From positions 749 to 64,748 of the forward strand of contig CAJNOL010000053.1 of NCBI GenBank assembly GCA_905250125.1: a stretch of DNA of 64,000 bases, in the 5' to 3' direction. Shown one piece after another: positions 9,801 to 27,307 of the stretch; positions within the stretch are counted from its first letter, which is position 1; every line of letters starts with the position of its first letter. Made by a program: the position numbers and the translations under genes. The notes under the pieces are model-generated. The model was given only the letters and a program-made list of their open reading frames with translations. It had not been told where the DNA came from and searched no databases. This stretch comes from Rotaria sordida. Taxonomy: Eukaryota; Rotifera; Eurotatoria; Philodinida; Philodinidae.

Positions 9801-12588
9801 ATCACCAGGTTTTTCTATGCGACAATTATGTATGCAAAATACTCGATCTATTCTGTTAACAAGTGGTACACTTTCACCAATTGATTCATTTAAAACACAA
9901 TTAGCAATGTACGAACGATAGATAGTTTTTTTTTCTTAATTGAATCTAAATAGAATTTTAAATTTCAGTCCATTTGATATTGTTATACAAAATGATCATA
10001 TTATTGAAAAAAATCAATTATTTGCTGCTATTTTACCTCGAGCAGCTGGTAATAAACATATTCTTACATCTGTCTATAAAACAAGGTAAGTCAAAAAACT
10101 TGCTTCATTTTCTGAACTAAATACTATCGTTTTACATAGACAAAATCCAGAATATCAAGAAGCACTAGGTAAAAAGCAAAAACTATTTGAGAATTTATTC
10201 AATAACATAAATGATATAATTATTTAGGTCAAACATTACATAATGTCATAAAAAATATTCCAGGTGGTGTTCTTGTCTTTTTTCCTTGTTATAAAATGAT
10301 CGATGAAGTTGTTGCAACATGGAAGGTTGGTGTCTTTGTTTTTTTTATTATTTGACATGAATATAAATTTAATAATAAACTTTAATAAATAGAATAATGC
10401 TACATTTGAAATAATGAATCAACGTAAACGAGTAATAATTGAACAACGAAATAAAACGAAATTTGAAAATCAAATGAAAGAATTTAATACAATTATTGAA
10501 AATGATCAACGTGGTGCTATGTTATTTGCTGTTGCACGTGGAAAATTAAGTGAAGGTATTGATTTTAGTGATAAAACTTGTCGAGCAGTAATTATTATTG
10601 GTATACCATTTGCACCTCATCACGATAGACGAGTTATTGCTAAAAGACATTATCTTGATGAAATGAATCGTAGAAATGTATATTTTATTTTTTTTTGTTT
10701 TTTACTTACAAAAAATTAATTAATTTTTTTTTTTTTGTATTATTTTGAAAGAAAGCAGGTGATATTTGGTATAATCAACAAGCTTTTCGAGCTATTAATC
10801 AATGTGTTGGTCGTGTTATACGACATAGACGTGATTATGGTGCAGTACTTTTTTTTGATCAACGGTAAGAATTCTTAATTTTAGAATGAATTATCTTTTT
10901 TTTTTTGTCTTGTATAGATTTGGAGATAATATAGATAAATTATCAAAATGGCTTCATCCATATATACATTCAGTTGATTTTACTGGAATGATGAAAGGAC
11001 TTAAAAATTTTTTTGCCGAAGTTGTTTTATTTGTTTTCTTTTTTGTTTTTCACTTTTTCTCGTGATCTTTACTGTAGAGTTCATCAAATTCAATCGATCA
11101 ACAAACAACTCATCCTATTCAACAAGCATGTTTTCCATCTGTTACACATTCAACAACAATGATGACAAATATTACATCAAAATCTATTAATCATACAGTA
11201 TTATCTGAAGATATTCTTCAAACAACATTGAAACAATCTAGTAAATCTTCTTACGCTTGTGTTTTATTTTTGTTTTTGATGAAAAATATGAGTAAACAAA
11301 GTTTTTAAAAGAGTTTTAAAAAATTTATGAATTTTAAAAATTCTTTTTGTATCGTTTGATAGTCTCATCGTAAGAGAAATTTAGTTTTTTGCAATATAAA
11401 ATTTCTATTAAGTCTACAATAAGTGATTACTGCAATGTCTGTTGAAAGAAACATTGGACTTTTTTATGGATTAATTTTTTCTACTTATTAAAATAAATTT
11501 ATTTCTTTTTCTTAAAGTTGGATATACTGTAAAATCTACTGAACAAATATCATCAGATAATATTCGAAATGAAACCAATATTGTTCATAAATCTTTATTT
11601 GATGCTATATCTTCAACACAACGAGTAAAATATAATCAACAATTGACTCTTTCACATATTGTTGTTGTTTTTCTTTTTTTTAAGAATGGAAATACAATAT
11701 CTATGCAAAATATTGAATCAGATGATGTAAGTATGGTTGGTTTTTCTTTGTTGATCTAAAGCAAACTTGTTTGAATTTCTTACATCTAGAAACAACGTGA
11801 TTTTGATGCTATGCTCGAGTTGAAACGACGTGAAGCTGCACGTACTGATTCTTTACCTAAGAAATTTCTACCAATGATGGGAACAGTATTTTAAAGAAAA
11901 GATGAATTATTTTAATTTAATAAACTAATACTTATATTGCATTTAGTTTGAAGAGACTTCATCGATTTCTAATAATAATAATAATAATTCTACATTACCT
12001 TTATCAACTACAAAAGTTTCCGAATATCGAGAATTATTATGTCGAGTAATTCTTTTTTTTACATAAGAATCTATTTTTTTTAGAAATTTATTTCATCTTA
12101 GTTAAAAACAGCTATGCCACATGGAGTCTATCCACGTTTTACACATATGTTACAAGATCATAAAACTCATAAAACTGATCGAACAATTTTTCTTAAATTA
12201 CAAACATTATTAGTTGAAAGTCTTGCAAAAGATCATCATGAACTTTTTATGGGTAATTCAAAACAAAAGAAAAAAAAATGATTCAATTCATATTACACAA
12301 AAAAATACTTGAATTTAGATATGGCTCGACATATTAGTTCATCATTTCGACAAGAATATATTCAAGCAGGACAAAATTATTGTTTATCAACTTCAACTAT
12401 TGAAATACAACAAACAAATGAAAATAGAATTAATAATAAACGAAAAGATTTATCATCCAATGATGTAGAAACATCTCAAGCAAAAATAGTTAAAAGTAAA
12501 TTATTTTTGATAATATTATTAAAATCTATATAAAATTTTCTATTTTCTATTAGCTAATCACAGCAATAATCCATTTCGATGTACATGA
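6871..12588 (+). CDS. RTEL1: RTEL1-type Fe-S DEAH helicase
   Basis: I read about 28 exons coding roughly 1,020 residues of an XPD-family 5'-3' DNA helicase. Exon 1 (6871-6972) gives [20 protein letters not shown], matching the RTEL1 Q-motif region. Walker A is [12 protein letters not shown] (split by the intron at 7071-7133). The four Fe-S cysteines lie in LCIHPEV, SVCREK, RKACLFY and FCPYF. Further motifs are the DEAH box (7929-7940), TSGTL, the [12 protein letters not shown] motif and the final GRVIRHR motif (around 10808-10830). A downstream helical region (FTHMLQDHK..., 12102-12495) matches the harmonin-homology domain of RTEL1. The protein ends shortly after that, with no C4C4 RING as in long vertebrate isoforms. 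Intron 10 (8491-9387) is swollen by a palindromic element. RTEL1 unwinds T-loops, D-loops and G-quadruplexes. Confidence in the family is high; some exon edges are approximate. Confidence 0.9.
8535..9384. mobile_element. Palindromic non-autonomous element in RTEL1 intron 10
   Basis: Most RTEL1 introns are under 80 bp, but this one is about 900 bp. It contains inverted arms at 8843-8966 and 9188-9310, with motifs such as CTATCCATTTC and AACTCGGGAACGAAAGCAACTAT and their complements on the far side. Weaker outer repeats lie near both intron ends (ACCAAAACGAAAAATA around 8546 and its complement around 9367). The exon sequence on both sides remains in frame, so splicing should remove it. The short open frames inside it have no protein character. 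The outer limits are approximate. Confidence 0.7.
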
Positions 12589-13840
12589 TATATTTGATAA
12601 AAGTAACCGTCTCTATATTTCAACTTATTTTCTTCAAAAGAATCTAGTTGAATTTTCCATGTTATCTTATTCTTTGTGTATTATTAAATAAACCTAATTA
12701 TCTGATTGAAAAAAAAATATAATATTAAAATGCTATAGTACATATATATATATATAATTCGTTTTCTAACAAGATATTTCTATAATAATAAATAATTGAA
12801 AAAAAATTCATTTAGGAAATAGAGACAAAATTCAATTCGTGAGAATTTGCTATACAATAAATATCAAAATTGATTATCAATTAAAAATAAAATCTTAACA
12901 TTCAATAGTATAACTATATTTGTAGAACATGAGAGAAAAAAAAAGAGAAGATTCTATTTTATGTACTGAAATGAATCGTACTGATTAATCGTCGTTTCCA
13001 ATTCTGGACAACACATGTATACAATATCATTTTCAAATCGATCCTTTTGTATATATGTCTATAATTATATGATAAATTTTCTTTTTTTGTTGACTTTTGT
13101 TTATATCTACTGTATTGTACATGCTAATTTATTACAAAAACGAGGGAAATATTTGTAAATGCTATCTCTTTTTTCGTCATGTACATAAATTTAAAAATTC
13201 TAACTAGACAGTTACCAGTGCAAAATCTTTCTCAATTGAATTTCGTATTAATATCATATAGAGTTAATCATAGTATGTTTATCTATATTTGAAATTATTC
13301 AGCTTATTAATCATTCATATAAGTAATTTAAATTATTTTTCTTCAAAACTCAACCATTATATGCCGTCATGCAACTGAAAATAGAAAGCATGACAAATTA
13401 TGTTTTTCTTTTTTCTGCTTATTGACATATTTTCACGGTACAGTTGAATATCGAAAATAATTATCTATCAAACATTATTTTCAATTGGTGAAATGATAGA
13501 AAAAAAAAAATTTCCTGTAGAACGGTGGAAAATGATTAATTTTGTGTCGATTTCTTGTTGGACAAACGAAAAAAGAACTATTAGACAAATGTATTCTACG
13601 TTAGACGTCATTGCTGCTAACTGGTGCCCTCTTTTGCATTTGTTCTTTAGTGTTAGTACATTGTAAATAGCCAACATATACTCGAGGCCTTGAAATTGAG
13701 ACATGAGCTCTTAATTCTCTTATTCAATTTATTGAATGTCAAATAAGCTTGTGGAAGATTTAAATTTTCACGAAACTTTTATTTAATCCTTTTCTTTTGA
13801 TTTATTTTTCTTTGTAAATTTATTGACACCTGACTATATA
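12589..13840. other. Intergenic region between RTEL1 and the TLDc gene
   Basis: About 1.25 kb, AT-rich, with a (TA)n run near 12745. Short open frames on the minus strand around 13468-13704 and across 13779-14075 overlap real exons or have no recognisable content. No gene, tRNA or repeat element is supported. Confidence 0.55.
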
Positions 13841-15567
13841 ATGGGCGGCAATACATCACAAAGTGGTACAACATCACATTCGAAAAAGACAGAAAATAAT
13901 TCAAAACAAAATATTCAAATCTATGAAGAAGTTCTTCGTCAATTATCTCACGTAATAAAATAGAATCTAATACGTCATTTTCAATAAATTTCATATTTCT
14001 GGTGTGTATTTTAGTTATGTACTGATGATCAATATCCTCTGTGTATATTTCGACAAGGAACTGATGCATCATCACATGATCGAATTATTGAAGCTATTTC
14101 ATCTCCAATAAAATCCGAAGAATTTTCAAATCTTTTAATTAAACTTATTTGGAATAATCGTACAAGTATTTCTCGACATGGTAAAAAATATTTATTTTAT
14201 ACGAAACAATAATATATTTCTTTCTTTTTTTTTTTTTTGATGAATTTAGAAATAACTAAACTATTTCATGATTGTTGTATGTTCGATTTAAAACAAGTTT
14301 TAACCGAAGATATGAAAACATCTCAAACTAATATGCTTGATAATCAATGTTTTTCAGCATTGACAAATAGTATCGGACCGAATACAACATCTGAAATTGA
14401 ACAAGAACAATTTTATCAATGGGTACGTACACAATTTCCAACACTATTCTACGGTATTGAAATGTGGCTTCGTAATCGTTCGACATCGTCTAAAAGTAAT
14501 AAAACTTCTCAAGAAGCATCTGCATCGGTATATTGTTTTATTTAACAAAAAAAAAAGAAAGAAAAAGATCATTCTATTATTTTATTTCATATACAGAATC
14601 GTTCATTAATGAAAATGAATAATATTCTTAATCCAACTTTGGTATGGTTATTAACACATAACATTCCTATTTTATATCTATCAGCAGATAATTCTTGTAC
14701 AACTTTATTGGATCGTATGTCTTCAGTTTTGGTAAATTTTCTTCGTTGCTTTTTTTTTTATCATATTTTTTTGAATAATAGTATGATCGAATGTGGGATC
14801 ATCTATATGATAGTCATCAAGATGGATCAAGTTTGAATAGGTATACAATTATTAATACAAATTTTCAATGATTTATTTATTACCTTTATTTAGATTTCAA
14901 CATCATATTTTTGGTTATAAAGCACCAATAATTATTTTATTTGAAATATCAGATGGTTATCTATTTTGTTTATGTTGTGATGAAGAATTCAAGTAGAAAA
15001 TTGAAAAGGAAAAAAAAGTAATATTTTTTTTTTCTTCTTATTTCTTTATATTAGAGAATCACCGAAACATTTTGGTGGTATACAAGCATGTTTATTTCAA
15101 TTAAAACCAATATTTAAACTTGTTATTGGTAGAAATGAAAAATTTTTTTTTTGTGATAAATAGAAAATTTTTTCATTTATTTTATAGAAGGTCCAAGTAT
15201 AATTTTTATGAATACAAAATTACGTGGTTTATCAGCACCTGGTTTATTTATTGGTCGTGATCTTGCACATATATTTTTAAATATTGATGGTGATTTTTTT
15301 AATGTAAAACATTTAAATGGTGAAGGTCGTTTAGCTGCTATTGATGTATGGGGTGTTGGAGGTAGAAAAAGTGCTGAAGAACAGAATAGTCTGCGACAAT
15401 GGGAAAATAGACAAGTTGAGAAATCTAGCAAAGTAAAAAAAAAAAAAAAAATTTTTATTTCATATATTATTTTGATTTGAATATAGGTTAAGAGATCATA
15501 TGAAGAAGAAGAAGCTATTTTGAACATGGCTGGCATTGAAACACGTCATGCACAAGAACAATTATAA
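13841..15567 (+). CDS. MEAK7: TLDc-domain protein, MEAK7 (TLDC1)-like
   Basis: Nine exons (13841-13951, 14015-14180, 14250-14527, 14597-14731, 14782-14840, 14894-14992, 15055-15128, 15188-15432, 15487-15567) sum to an in-frame 415-residue protein. The start MGGNTSQS resembles the N-myristoylated MGN.. start of MEAK7. The C-terminal half is a TLDc fold: RMWDHLYDS, HHIFGYKAPIIILFE, FGGIQACLFQLKP, then LFIGRDLAHIFLNIDGDF and IDVWGVGG near the end. The tail EEEEAILNMAGIETRH parallels human MEAK7. In mammals MEAK7 associates with lysosomes and mTOR; TLDc proteins also engage the V-ATPase. MEAK7 is preferred over OXR1 or TBC1D24 because of the N-terminal glycine motif and the tail. Confidence 0.85.
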
Positions 15568-15710
15568 TATAACTAAGAAGACATCTGTTTGTTTTTTTTT
15601 CTTTGCATTCTGTGTACAATATAAAATTGTTGATATTTTTACATATATAGACAAGCATAAAAAAGAACAAAAAATAAATTTATTTTTGATTATATTATAG
15701 ATAGATCTGA

Positions 15711-18700
15711 ATGGCCAATGTTTTTCGTCAATTTTTACTCGATGCTGAAAATGGAGATGTCGATGGTGTTAAAAGAAATATTGAAAATGGTATTGATTTA
15801 GAAACACGTGATGAAGTAAGTTGTAGATAAAAAAGAAAAACGAAACAAGATTTGACTTATTTTCTTTTTTCTTTTCTCTGTTTTATTTAGGATCAACAAA
15901 CTGCACTTATTTTATCAGCTCGATGTAATCATCTAGAATGTGTAAAAGTACTTCTTGAAGCGCGTGCTGATGTAGATGCAGAAGATGTGGTAAGAATCAA
16001 TTATAAATTTAATCGGTTTGTTATGAAAAAAGCAAATATTTGACCTATTATCAATTAAAAAAAAAAAAGAATGGACTCGATTGTTTATTTGCTGAATAAC
16101 TCGACAACACTGATAGCTATCGAGCTCGGATTTTCCCCATTAGAAAGAGCATGAGTATGGATGCAAGTCTACCTGAGAATGAAAATACTTGAAAAGTTTT
16201 CTAAGGATTTTTTGAAAAATTACTGTCTGATTCATCTAATTAGCTCTATTTTCAATTTCGATTTAGTCATATTGTAGCCTAATCTCGACTTTATAGACTC
16301 CGAAATTTTTAGGCGTTTTCGACCTTTTCCAAAAAAACTATGACCACTTTTATTGAATTTTGACCTGAAAATATGCCCATAGAATATCCTAAAAGTTTTC
16401 GCTAAAAAGGATGTTCCTTGCTCGAGATATTGAGTTTTCAATTTCACTTGAAAATATAGATAATAAAAGTGAATCGAACAGTAATTTTCCAAAAAAATCT
16501 CTAGAAAACTTTTCAACTATTTTCATTCTCAGGTAGACTTTTTCCCATACTCAAGCTCTTTCTCTAACAGTGAAACCCAAATACTTGTTCGAGCAAAACA
16601 TTGATCAATTCTTTCCTGTGAGATTCTATCGGCTAAAATGACTACCTTTGGTTTGCTAATAAGTATTACGTATCCGATTGAAAGACGGTTATATTTAACA
16701 GTTATAAATAATTTATTATAAAAAAATAGATAATTTAAATCATTATGAAAGAATATGGATTAATATTAGCTAAAATTGATTTGATTAGAGTATTTTTGAT
16801 GAATTGTTATTTTCTTTCTTTTTTTTTTTATTCAGGATAATTGGACAGCATTATTAAATGCATCACAAAATGGAAATTTAGATATTGTTCATATTCTTGT
16901 TGAACATGATGCAAAAATTGAACATTTTGATTGTGTAAGTGTTGAATAATTTAAGACAAAATAATATAGAAGAAAACATTGAACATTTTTTTTTCTTAAA
17001 TAGGGACAATTTACTCCTTTAATGTGGGCATCTTATGAAGGACATACAAGAATTGTTGAATATTTATTAAGTTGTGATGCAAAGGTTGATGCTGTTGATG
17101 AACATGGAATTTCAAGTTTAAGTTGGGCATCAGGACGAAATCATGTTGATATTGTAGAATTATTACTTAAAGCTGGAGCTTCACCTAGTCTATGCGATAA
17201 GAATGATACAACACCATTAATCTGGGCTAGTCGACGTGGTATGTAGAAATAATTAAATTCATATAATAATATTTGAAATTTTTCTATTAGGTCATACAGA
17301 AATAGTTGATCTATTACTAAAATATAATGCTACTGTTAATAACATTGGAATGAAAAATATGACAGCTTTATTAGCTGCTACAAGAGGTGGTCATGGAGAT
17401 ACAGCACTTCGTCTACTTCAAAATCAAACAATTGATATTAAAGTACAAGATAAGGTAAGATAATAATAAGTTTTTTTTTTTTTCTAAATAAATAAATTTC
17501 ATTAGGATGGACACACACCATTGAGTCATGCATGTGCTCAAGGTCTTACCGATGTTGTTGCTGAACTTGTTCGACATCATGCCTATGTTAATACAGTTGA
17601 TAGAGTATGATTTATAATTTTAAAAAAAAATTTTTCTTTTGTTTGTTTATTTTAATATTTTGAATTATTTAGAATGGTGATCCAGTTCTTTTCTTTGCTG
17701 TTAAAGGTGGAAAAGAAGATTGTGTTGCTATTCTACTTGATAATCATGCTGATATAAATGCTATTGGTGCTGTAAGTTTAATAATAAAAAAAAAAAGCTA
17801 TGACATATTCTTTATTATTTTAATCTATTTTAAAAATAAAAGGATAATAAAACAGCTATTTGGTGGGCAGTTGAACGAGGTCGACTTGATGTAGTTAAAT
17901 ATTTACTTCAATTTAATCCGGATGTTGAAGTTGTTGGTGGTGAAGATGATGATACACCACTTTTATTAGCTGCTAAACGAAAACGTGTAGCTATTGTTTA
18001 TGAACTTATTAAATATGGTGCTCGATTATCAGCTACTGATCGGGTAGAATTTTATTTTTTAAATTTATTCAATTATTTTTTTTTTTTGTGGGGATTTTAG
18101 TATGGTGATAATAGTTTACATATTGCTTTACGTAATCGTAGTCGAGATATTGCTGATATTTTACTTTCAAATCCACGTCATTCAAAATATTTATATCGAC
18201 CTAATAAACGTGGTGAAACACCATATAAAATTGATGCTAATTTACAAAAGAGTATTTTAACAACTATTTTTGGACAACGTATGTATTTCGATTTTTAAAT
18301 AAGCATAGATTTTTGATAGTGTACTTTCTTTTTTTTTTTTTTTTTGATAAATAGGAACATTAAACTTGAATGATGATTCTATTCTTGGTTATGATCTATA
18401 TTCATCAGCATTAGCAGAAATTTTAAGTGAACCATCACTTCGAACTCCGATTACTGTGGTAAGCAATCTATACATGTTTTCGATCTTGTCTGATCTATTT
18501 TATATAGGGTCTTTATGCAAAATGGGGTAGTGGAAAGTCAGCATTGTTAACACATTTAAAAGGTAAATTTCTTTGTATTACATTGTGATTTATTTATTTT
18601 TTGTTTTTCTAGACGAGATGCATAGTTTTGCTCAATTAACAGGTAAATAGATTGAATGAATATTTCAAACCTTATATAAAAACATTTTATTAGAAGTTAT

Positions 18701-21700
18701 GATTTTGTCAGTATATAATTCAATGTAATTTTTTTTAGACTTTCCAACTATGGAATTTTCACCATTACTTCTATCGGTTATTATAATTGTGGCATTATTT
18801 ATTGGTCTTATTATTGGTTTCTCAATACATTATATTGTTGGCATATCATTAGGTGTTACTTTGATTATGATTTGTATAGGATTTCTTGTTTTTATTCGAT
18901 ATCTTCTTCGTCATAAAGATTATATATGGACAGCTAATGTAGCACAATATATAAAGAAACGTTTAGAAATTTTACGATTTTTACTTCAAGTTCTTTTTAT
19001 GAATCCATATGTTCATCATCGTTCAAAAAAAAATAATACATCAGATTATAAAAAAATGAAGTAAATTAAAAAAAAAATTAAATAGAATTTTCATTGAAAT
19101 ATATTTTTTTATATTCTAGATTTATTTTTACTGAATATGGAAAAGTTTCAACAGTTGAAAGTGAAAAAGCAAGTGCTTCGATGATTGCTGAACTAGCAAC
19201 AAATGTTGAAGAAACATTTGGTATTGTAGCAACACGTCTTTGTCGTGCACTTCATTCGAAAGGTTTTTATTTATAAAAAAAACAAAAAAAGAAGTCGATT
19301 CTTTGCTTTAATATTTATATTCCTATCTACTAATTAGATTTAAGTCGTCATCGATTTCGATATATATGTTGCATGCCAACATTCATTTTTATTTCTATTC
19401 AAATTTCTCTTCTACTAGCTTTCGGTATTCTTGTATTAATATATGGTAATATTTTTATGATGAATAATATAGAAAATATTTTTTCTTTGAAATTATCATA
19501 GGAGTTCCATCTAGTTATCATTCAGTTAATATAACCTATATTTCACTAATTAGTATATTAGGTGCTTCGATATTACTTAGTTTTGGTACATGTCTACAAT
19601 TATTAGTTGGATTAATGAAATCACCTAAATCAAAAATAATGAAACTTTCCGATCATTCATCACGTCTTAACGAAAGTTCGCTTTATCGACTTAAAAAAGA
19701 AGTAAATCATTTTTAATAGAATTTTCTTTTTTTTTTTCTAAGAACTAAACATTTTTGTTTTCAGGTTAGTCAATTATCATATATCATCAAATCTGTTGAA
19801 GCTTTTCTTAATATTAATACTCGTCTTGTTGTTCTTATTGATGGTTTAGATGTATGTGAACAACAACGTATTCTTCAAATACTCGATGTAAATCAATTTA
19901 ATCTAATAAAACTAGTCATTATTTTTGTTTTTTTGTTTATCTCTTATCTTTTTTAGCAAGTACATGTACTTTTAACAAAAGAAAATGATCCATTTATTAC
20001 ATTGATTGTTTGTGATCCACATAAAATGATGCAAGATTTATCAACAACATTGGCAATATCATCAACAACTGGTCAAAATCAAAATTTTGATACTAATGTT
20101 AATGGTCACGATTATTTACGTTCGATTATTCAACTTCCTATTTATTTACAATTAAATATGAGTAAAACAAAACAATTGAAAAAAGATGCTGATGCTTTTC
20201 CAAAGAAGAGATCAAATGTTAGTTAATATTCTTTGTTTTTTCTTCAATATAATATCTACAAGAATTTTTTTGTTTTCTAGACTCTTACTAATGGTGGATC
20301 AGTTCTTGATATAAGAGCAAATCCAGTAACAACTAATAAACTTCCAAAGAATAAACGACGTCGACAACGACGAGATACATTATCTAATATTAAACCAGTC
20401 TGATAAATATTTTGATTTTCTCTTTCTATCTTATCTCTTTTATTTCTTAAATATTAGGTAACAACATCCGAATTAACAAATCAATTATTACAATCTGATT
20501 ATTTTCTTGATATTAATCCACGAATTCTTCAACGTCTTATTAATATAATTGCTATGACTGGTCGATTACTTCGTGCTAATCAAGTTTTATTTAGTTGGAA
20601 ACGTCTTGGATGTTGGTCATATTTAGTTGAACAATGGCCATATCGTATATCATGGATTGTTGTCTATTATGAAGATCATGAACAAGAATATTCAGATGAT
20701 ACGGCATTAAAAGCTCTATTTGATAAGTATGTATTAATAACTATGAAAGAGGATTTTGTTAATGAAATATTTATTTTTTTAGAATTAAACCATTTATTCC
20801 AACATCAAATGATCATCTTGTAGAACTTGATCGTAATGGACGTAAATTTGAACTTTGTATAGATCGTGGTGAACCTATTTTAAATATTTATGATTTAAAA
20901 CAATTTCTTCTATGTACATGTAATCTTGATCCATATTTAAATAAACTCATTCGGGGTAAATAAAATTCTTTTTTGTTTTGTTATTTGAATAATCAAAAGT
21001 TTTACAAAAAATTTATTGCCTAAATAGATTCAGCAGCTTATTTTTATATGAATAATTCTGATGAAAATGGTTTTATTAGTGGAGATACATCCAGATTCTT
21101 CTCTCATGATCCAACGTACGTAAATAAAATGAATAGATAATCATACGATTCTTTTTTTTTTCTTATATTCAGAGATTTTTATTATTGTCATTGTATGAAA
21201 TGGTAAAATTATAAGATTTTGAGATTATTTTTCCACATTGCATGTACAGACTTTGTTTTTTTAATTTTTCTTTCTTTTTGCCTGTATATATTTTTTTTTC
21301 CTTAATAGTAAATTTGATTCGAATATAAATTTTTAAATTGTTTATCTTTGATTTTTTTTTGTAGTCTTGCTGGGCATGGTAATTTCTTTCAACAAGGACC
21401 TATATCACGGCATAAAAATAAATTTCATCCAAGATTTAGTTTTGCTGGACAAGATGGTATTGATATTAAGAGATAAATTTATCTATTTCATTTATGTTTT
21501 TTTTTGTTCTCTAGGAAATCAACGCCGTCCTTCATTTGATTTTCCATTTCATCGTTTATATAATCAAGTACCAATAAAAAAACGAGCCGATGATGAAGAT
21601 AGTCATCATCGAACATCATCAGTTTCATCAGCATCAGCACCTATTTTATCATCATTGATTAATCAAAAACTTTCTGCACCAACTGATTCTTCTGGAAATG

Positions 21701-22676
21701 TCAAAGTAAACATTATATTTTCTTTTAATGTATATATAGGTTTGTTTTTTTTTGTTTTAATTTTCATTCAAAATATTAGGTAGATTTATCACCACCATTG
21801 AGTCAAATGTCAGTAAATGATATAAGTGATTGTTTAAAGAATGATATTATTGGTTTAAAAACAGCAATGATACCAATGTATATTCATGATATTAATGAAT
21901 ATAATATTAGTGGTCGAGTTTTAGCAACATGTGATCTTAGTGAACTTAAAAGAGTATAAATATTTAAAAAAAAAGTTAATTCATTGATTTATTTTTCTTT
22001 TTTGTTGAAGGTTCTTTCAATGACATTTGGTGATTGGGTATTATTTAATAATTGGATTGACACTAAACGTGAAGAAGAACGGTAAAATTTGTAGAATTAT
22101 GAAGATTAATTTTTGTTTTTAAATTTCTTTAGACGTAGTCATTTTCGTCATCATCAATCACAACCTTCATCAATAATTAATACTAATCATAATCAAAATC
22201 TTTCAAATAATGAATCTTTTAATGAATATCAATTATATACTGAAAATAGTATACTTGGTGCTGCACTTAATCGTTTAATGTCACAAAATCCAACAAATAA
22301 TTCTATGGATGAAACACGTACTATTCCTAATGAAAATTTATCAATTGTTTCAGCACCAAAAAATGTCAAATTTCTTATACCACTTGTTCGATCTGGTATA
22401 ACATCAAATGAAAGTACATTTGGTGGTATGGAATCAACAACTCGAAATATTAGACATGTTAAAGATATATTTTCATTAAATTCTTTATCACAATCTCAAC
22501 AATTAACAACAATAAACAATAATGGAAATATAGTTAATGTTCCTTCATCTTTAAATTTAATGACGACATCATCATTCTTAGATGAAGAAGAACATCATTC
22601 TGATGAAAATGAAATAATGACGAGTGATGGTGATCGTGAAGTTTTATTTCAAAATAAGGATTTCAATCAAAAATGA
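15711..22676 (+). CDS. KIDINS220: KIDINS220/ARMS scaffold protein
   Basis: A multi-exon gene with more than 20 short GT-AG introns. The N-terminal third is a run of about eleven ankyrin repeats (15711 to about 18290). It ends in the family signature [22 protein letters not shown]. The KAP-type P-loop NTPase domain follows, with Walker [12 protein letters not shown] (about 18509-18549) and a Walker-B-like [11 protein letters not shown] (about 19827-19860). Four hydrophobic segments (two in 18750-18905, two in 19370-19615) are inserted within the NTPase domain as in vertebrates. [19 protein letters not shown] and [10 protein letters not shown] match conserved KIDINS220 blocks. A SAM-like segment (around 21781-22080, [11 protein letters not shown]...MTFGDWVLF) precedes a low-complexity tail. 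In vertebrates the protein is a membrane scaffold for Trk and ephrin signalling. No PDZ-binding C-terminus is evident. Confidence 0.93.
16070..16620. mobile_element. Palindromic MITE-like element in KIDINS220 intron 2
   Basis: Intron 2 (15990-16835) is about 850 bp while neighbouring introns are 45-90 bp. It contains arms of about 90 bp at 16142-16233 and 16471-16564 that are inverted copies (AGTCTACCTGAGAATGAAAA on one side, its complement on the other). No open frame with protein character is present. An internal block, GATAGCTATCGAGCTCGG (16114-16131), recurs in slightly changed form in the RTEL1 intron element (around 9030-9046), which links the two. The outer limits are uncertain. Confidence 0.65.
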
Positions 22677-23679
22677 ATGAAATATTTATTTAATAAACTT
22701 TTAAATCAATTGTTTCTTTTTATTTCTTAAATATTTATTTTATATAGATCTGAATTTTTCCTTTTTTGTTAACACAGTAAATTTTTTCTCTCAAAAAGTT
22801 TTATTTTTGCTGTTGTCTACGCATAGATCTTTATTTACCTTTTACAATATATTTTTTGTCGTTTATGTGTTTCGTTGCTTTGTTTTATTTTTTTTTTGGA
22901 TATAGAAAGTCATGAAATTGTTTTTGTTGAATGTTACCGGTGAATGAAAAACAAAAACAAATTTATCAAAAATAAACTAATTAATGCATTAACTAAATCA
23001 AGATATATTCGATTTTTTTTTTGATTAATTTGATAATCAATATGAAAATCTAAATTGAATTTCTGATGATTTATCTTTTATCAGGTATTTATCTAATCAA
23101 TTGATGACAATGACAAATAGATTATAATTAAAATAAAAAAACAATTGTTATGTTCGATTTGTAGCGTCCTCTATCTAGTATTGTTTTCTATATATTTTTT
23201 TTGTTTTTTGTTTTGCTCTTTATTTTATTTATTTTTTAAAAGAATGATATAAACCTATAATAATTGGTTAATATTTTGATAAAATTCAAGTGATTCAATA
23301 ATTTTTATTTTTCAAAAATTCTCTGTTACATTGGCAGATGACAAAGATGATGAGATGATGAGAGAGAGAGGGAGAGAGAGAGCAAGAGAAGAAAAACAGA
23401 GAATAAATAAACAAATGAGGTTTGAAAAGAGAGGGAATGTTAGTTAGTTTAATATTGTTTAGATTCAAATATGATAATTATTAGATATTATTATTTTCTT
23501 TTAAATTGAAATTGAATGTAGTTAAGATTTTAACTCTCATTGCATTGGATGATTATTTCATCATTCGTTTTTGTTTTTGTTTTTTTTTAAGTTTTAGAAA
23601 AACAAAAAAAAAATTTTTAACATCAATAACATCCCCTTTTTATAACAAAATCACAGAAAAAACCAAGCAATAATATACG
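22677..23679. other. Intergenic region between KIDINS220 and DDX3 gene
   Basis: About 1 kb of AT-rich DNA. A purine (GA)n microsatellite lies at about 23358-23386, and AATAAA-like signals sit just after the KIDINS220 stop (around 22692). The right half should hold the DDX3 promoter and 5' UTR. No gene was seen. Confidence 0.5.

Positions 23680-27307
<3,628 letters not shown>

Noticed and set aside
88-12588. A functional link between the telomeric array and RTEL1
   Set aside because: Both concern telomeres, but proximity in a eukaryotic genome gives no evidence of joint function; treated as coincidence.
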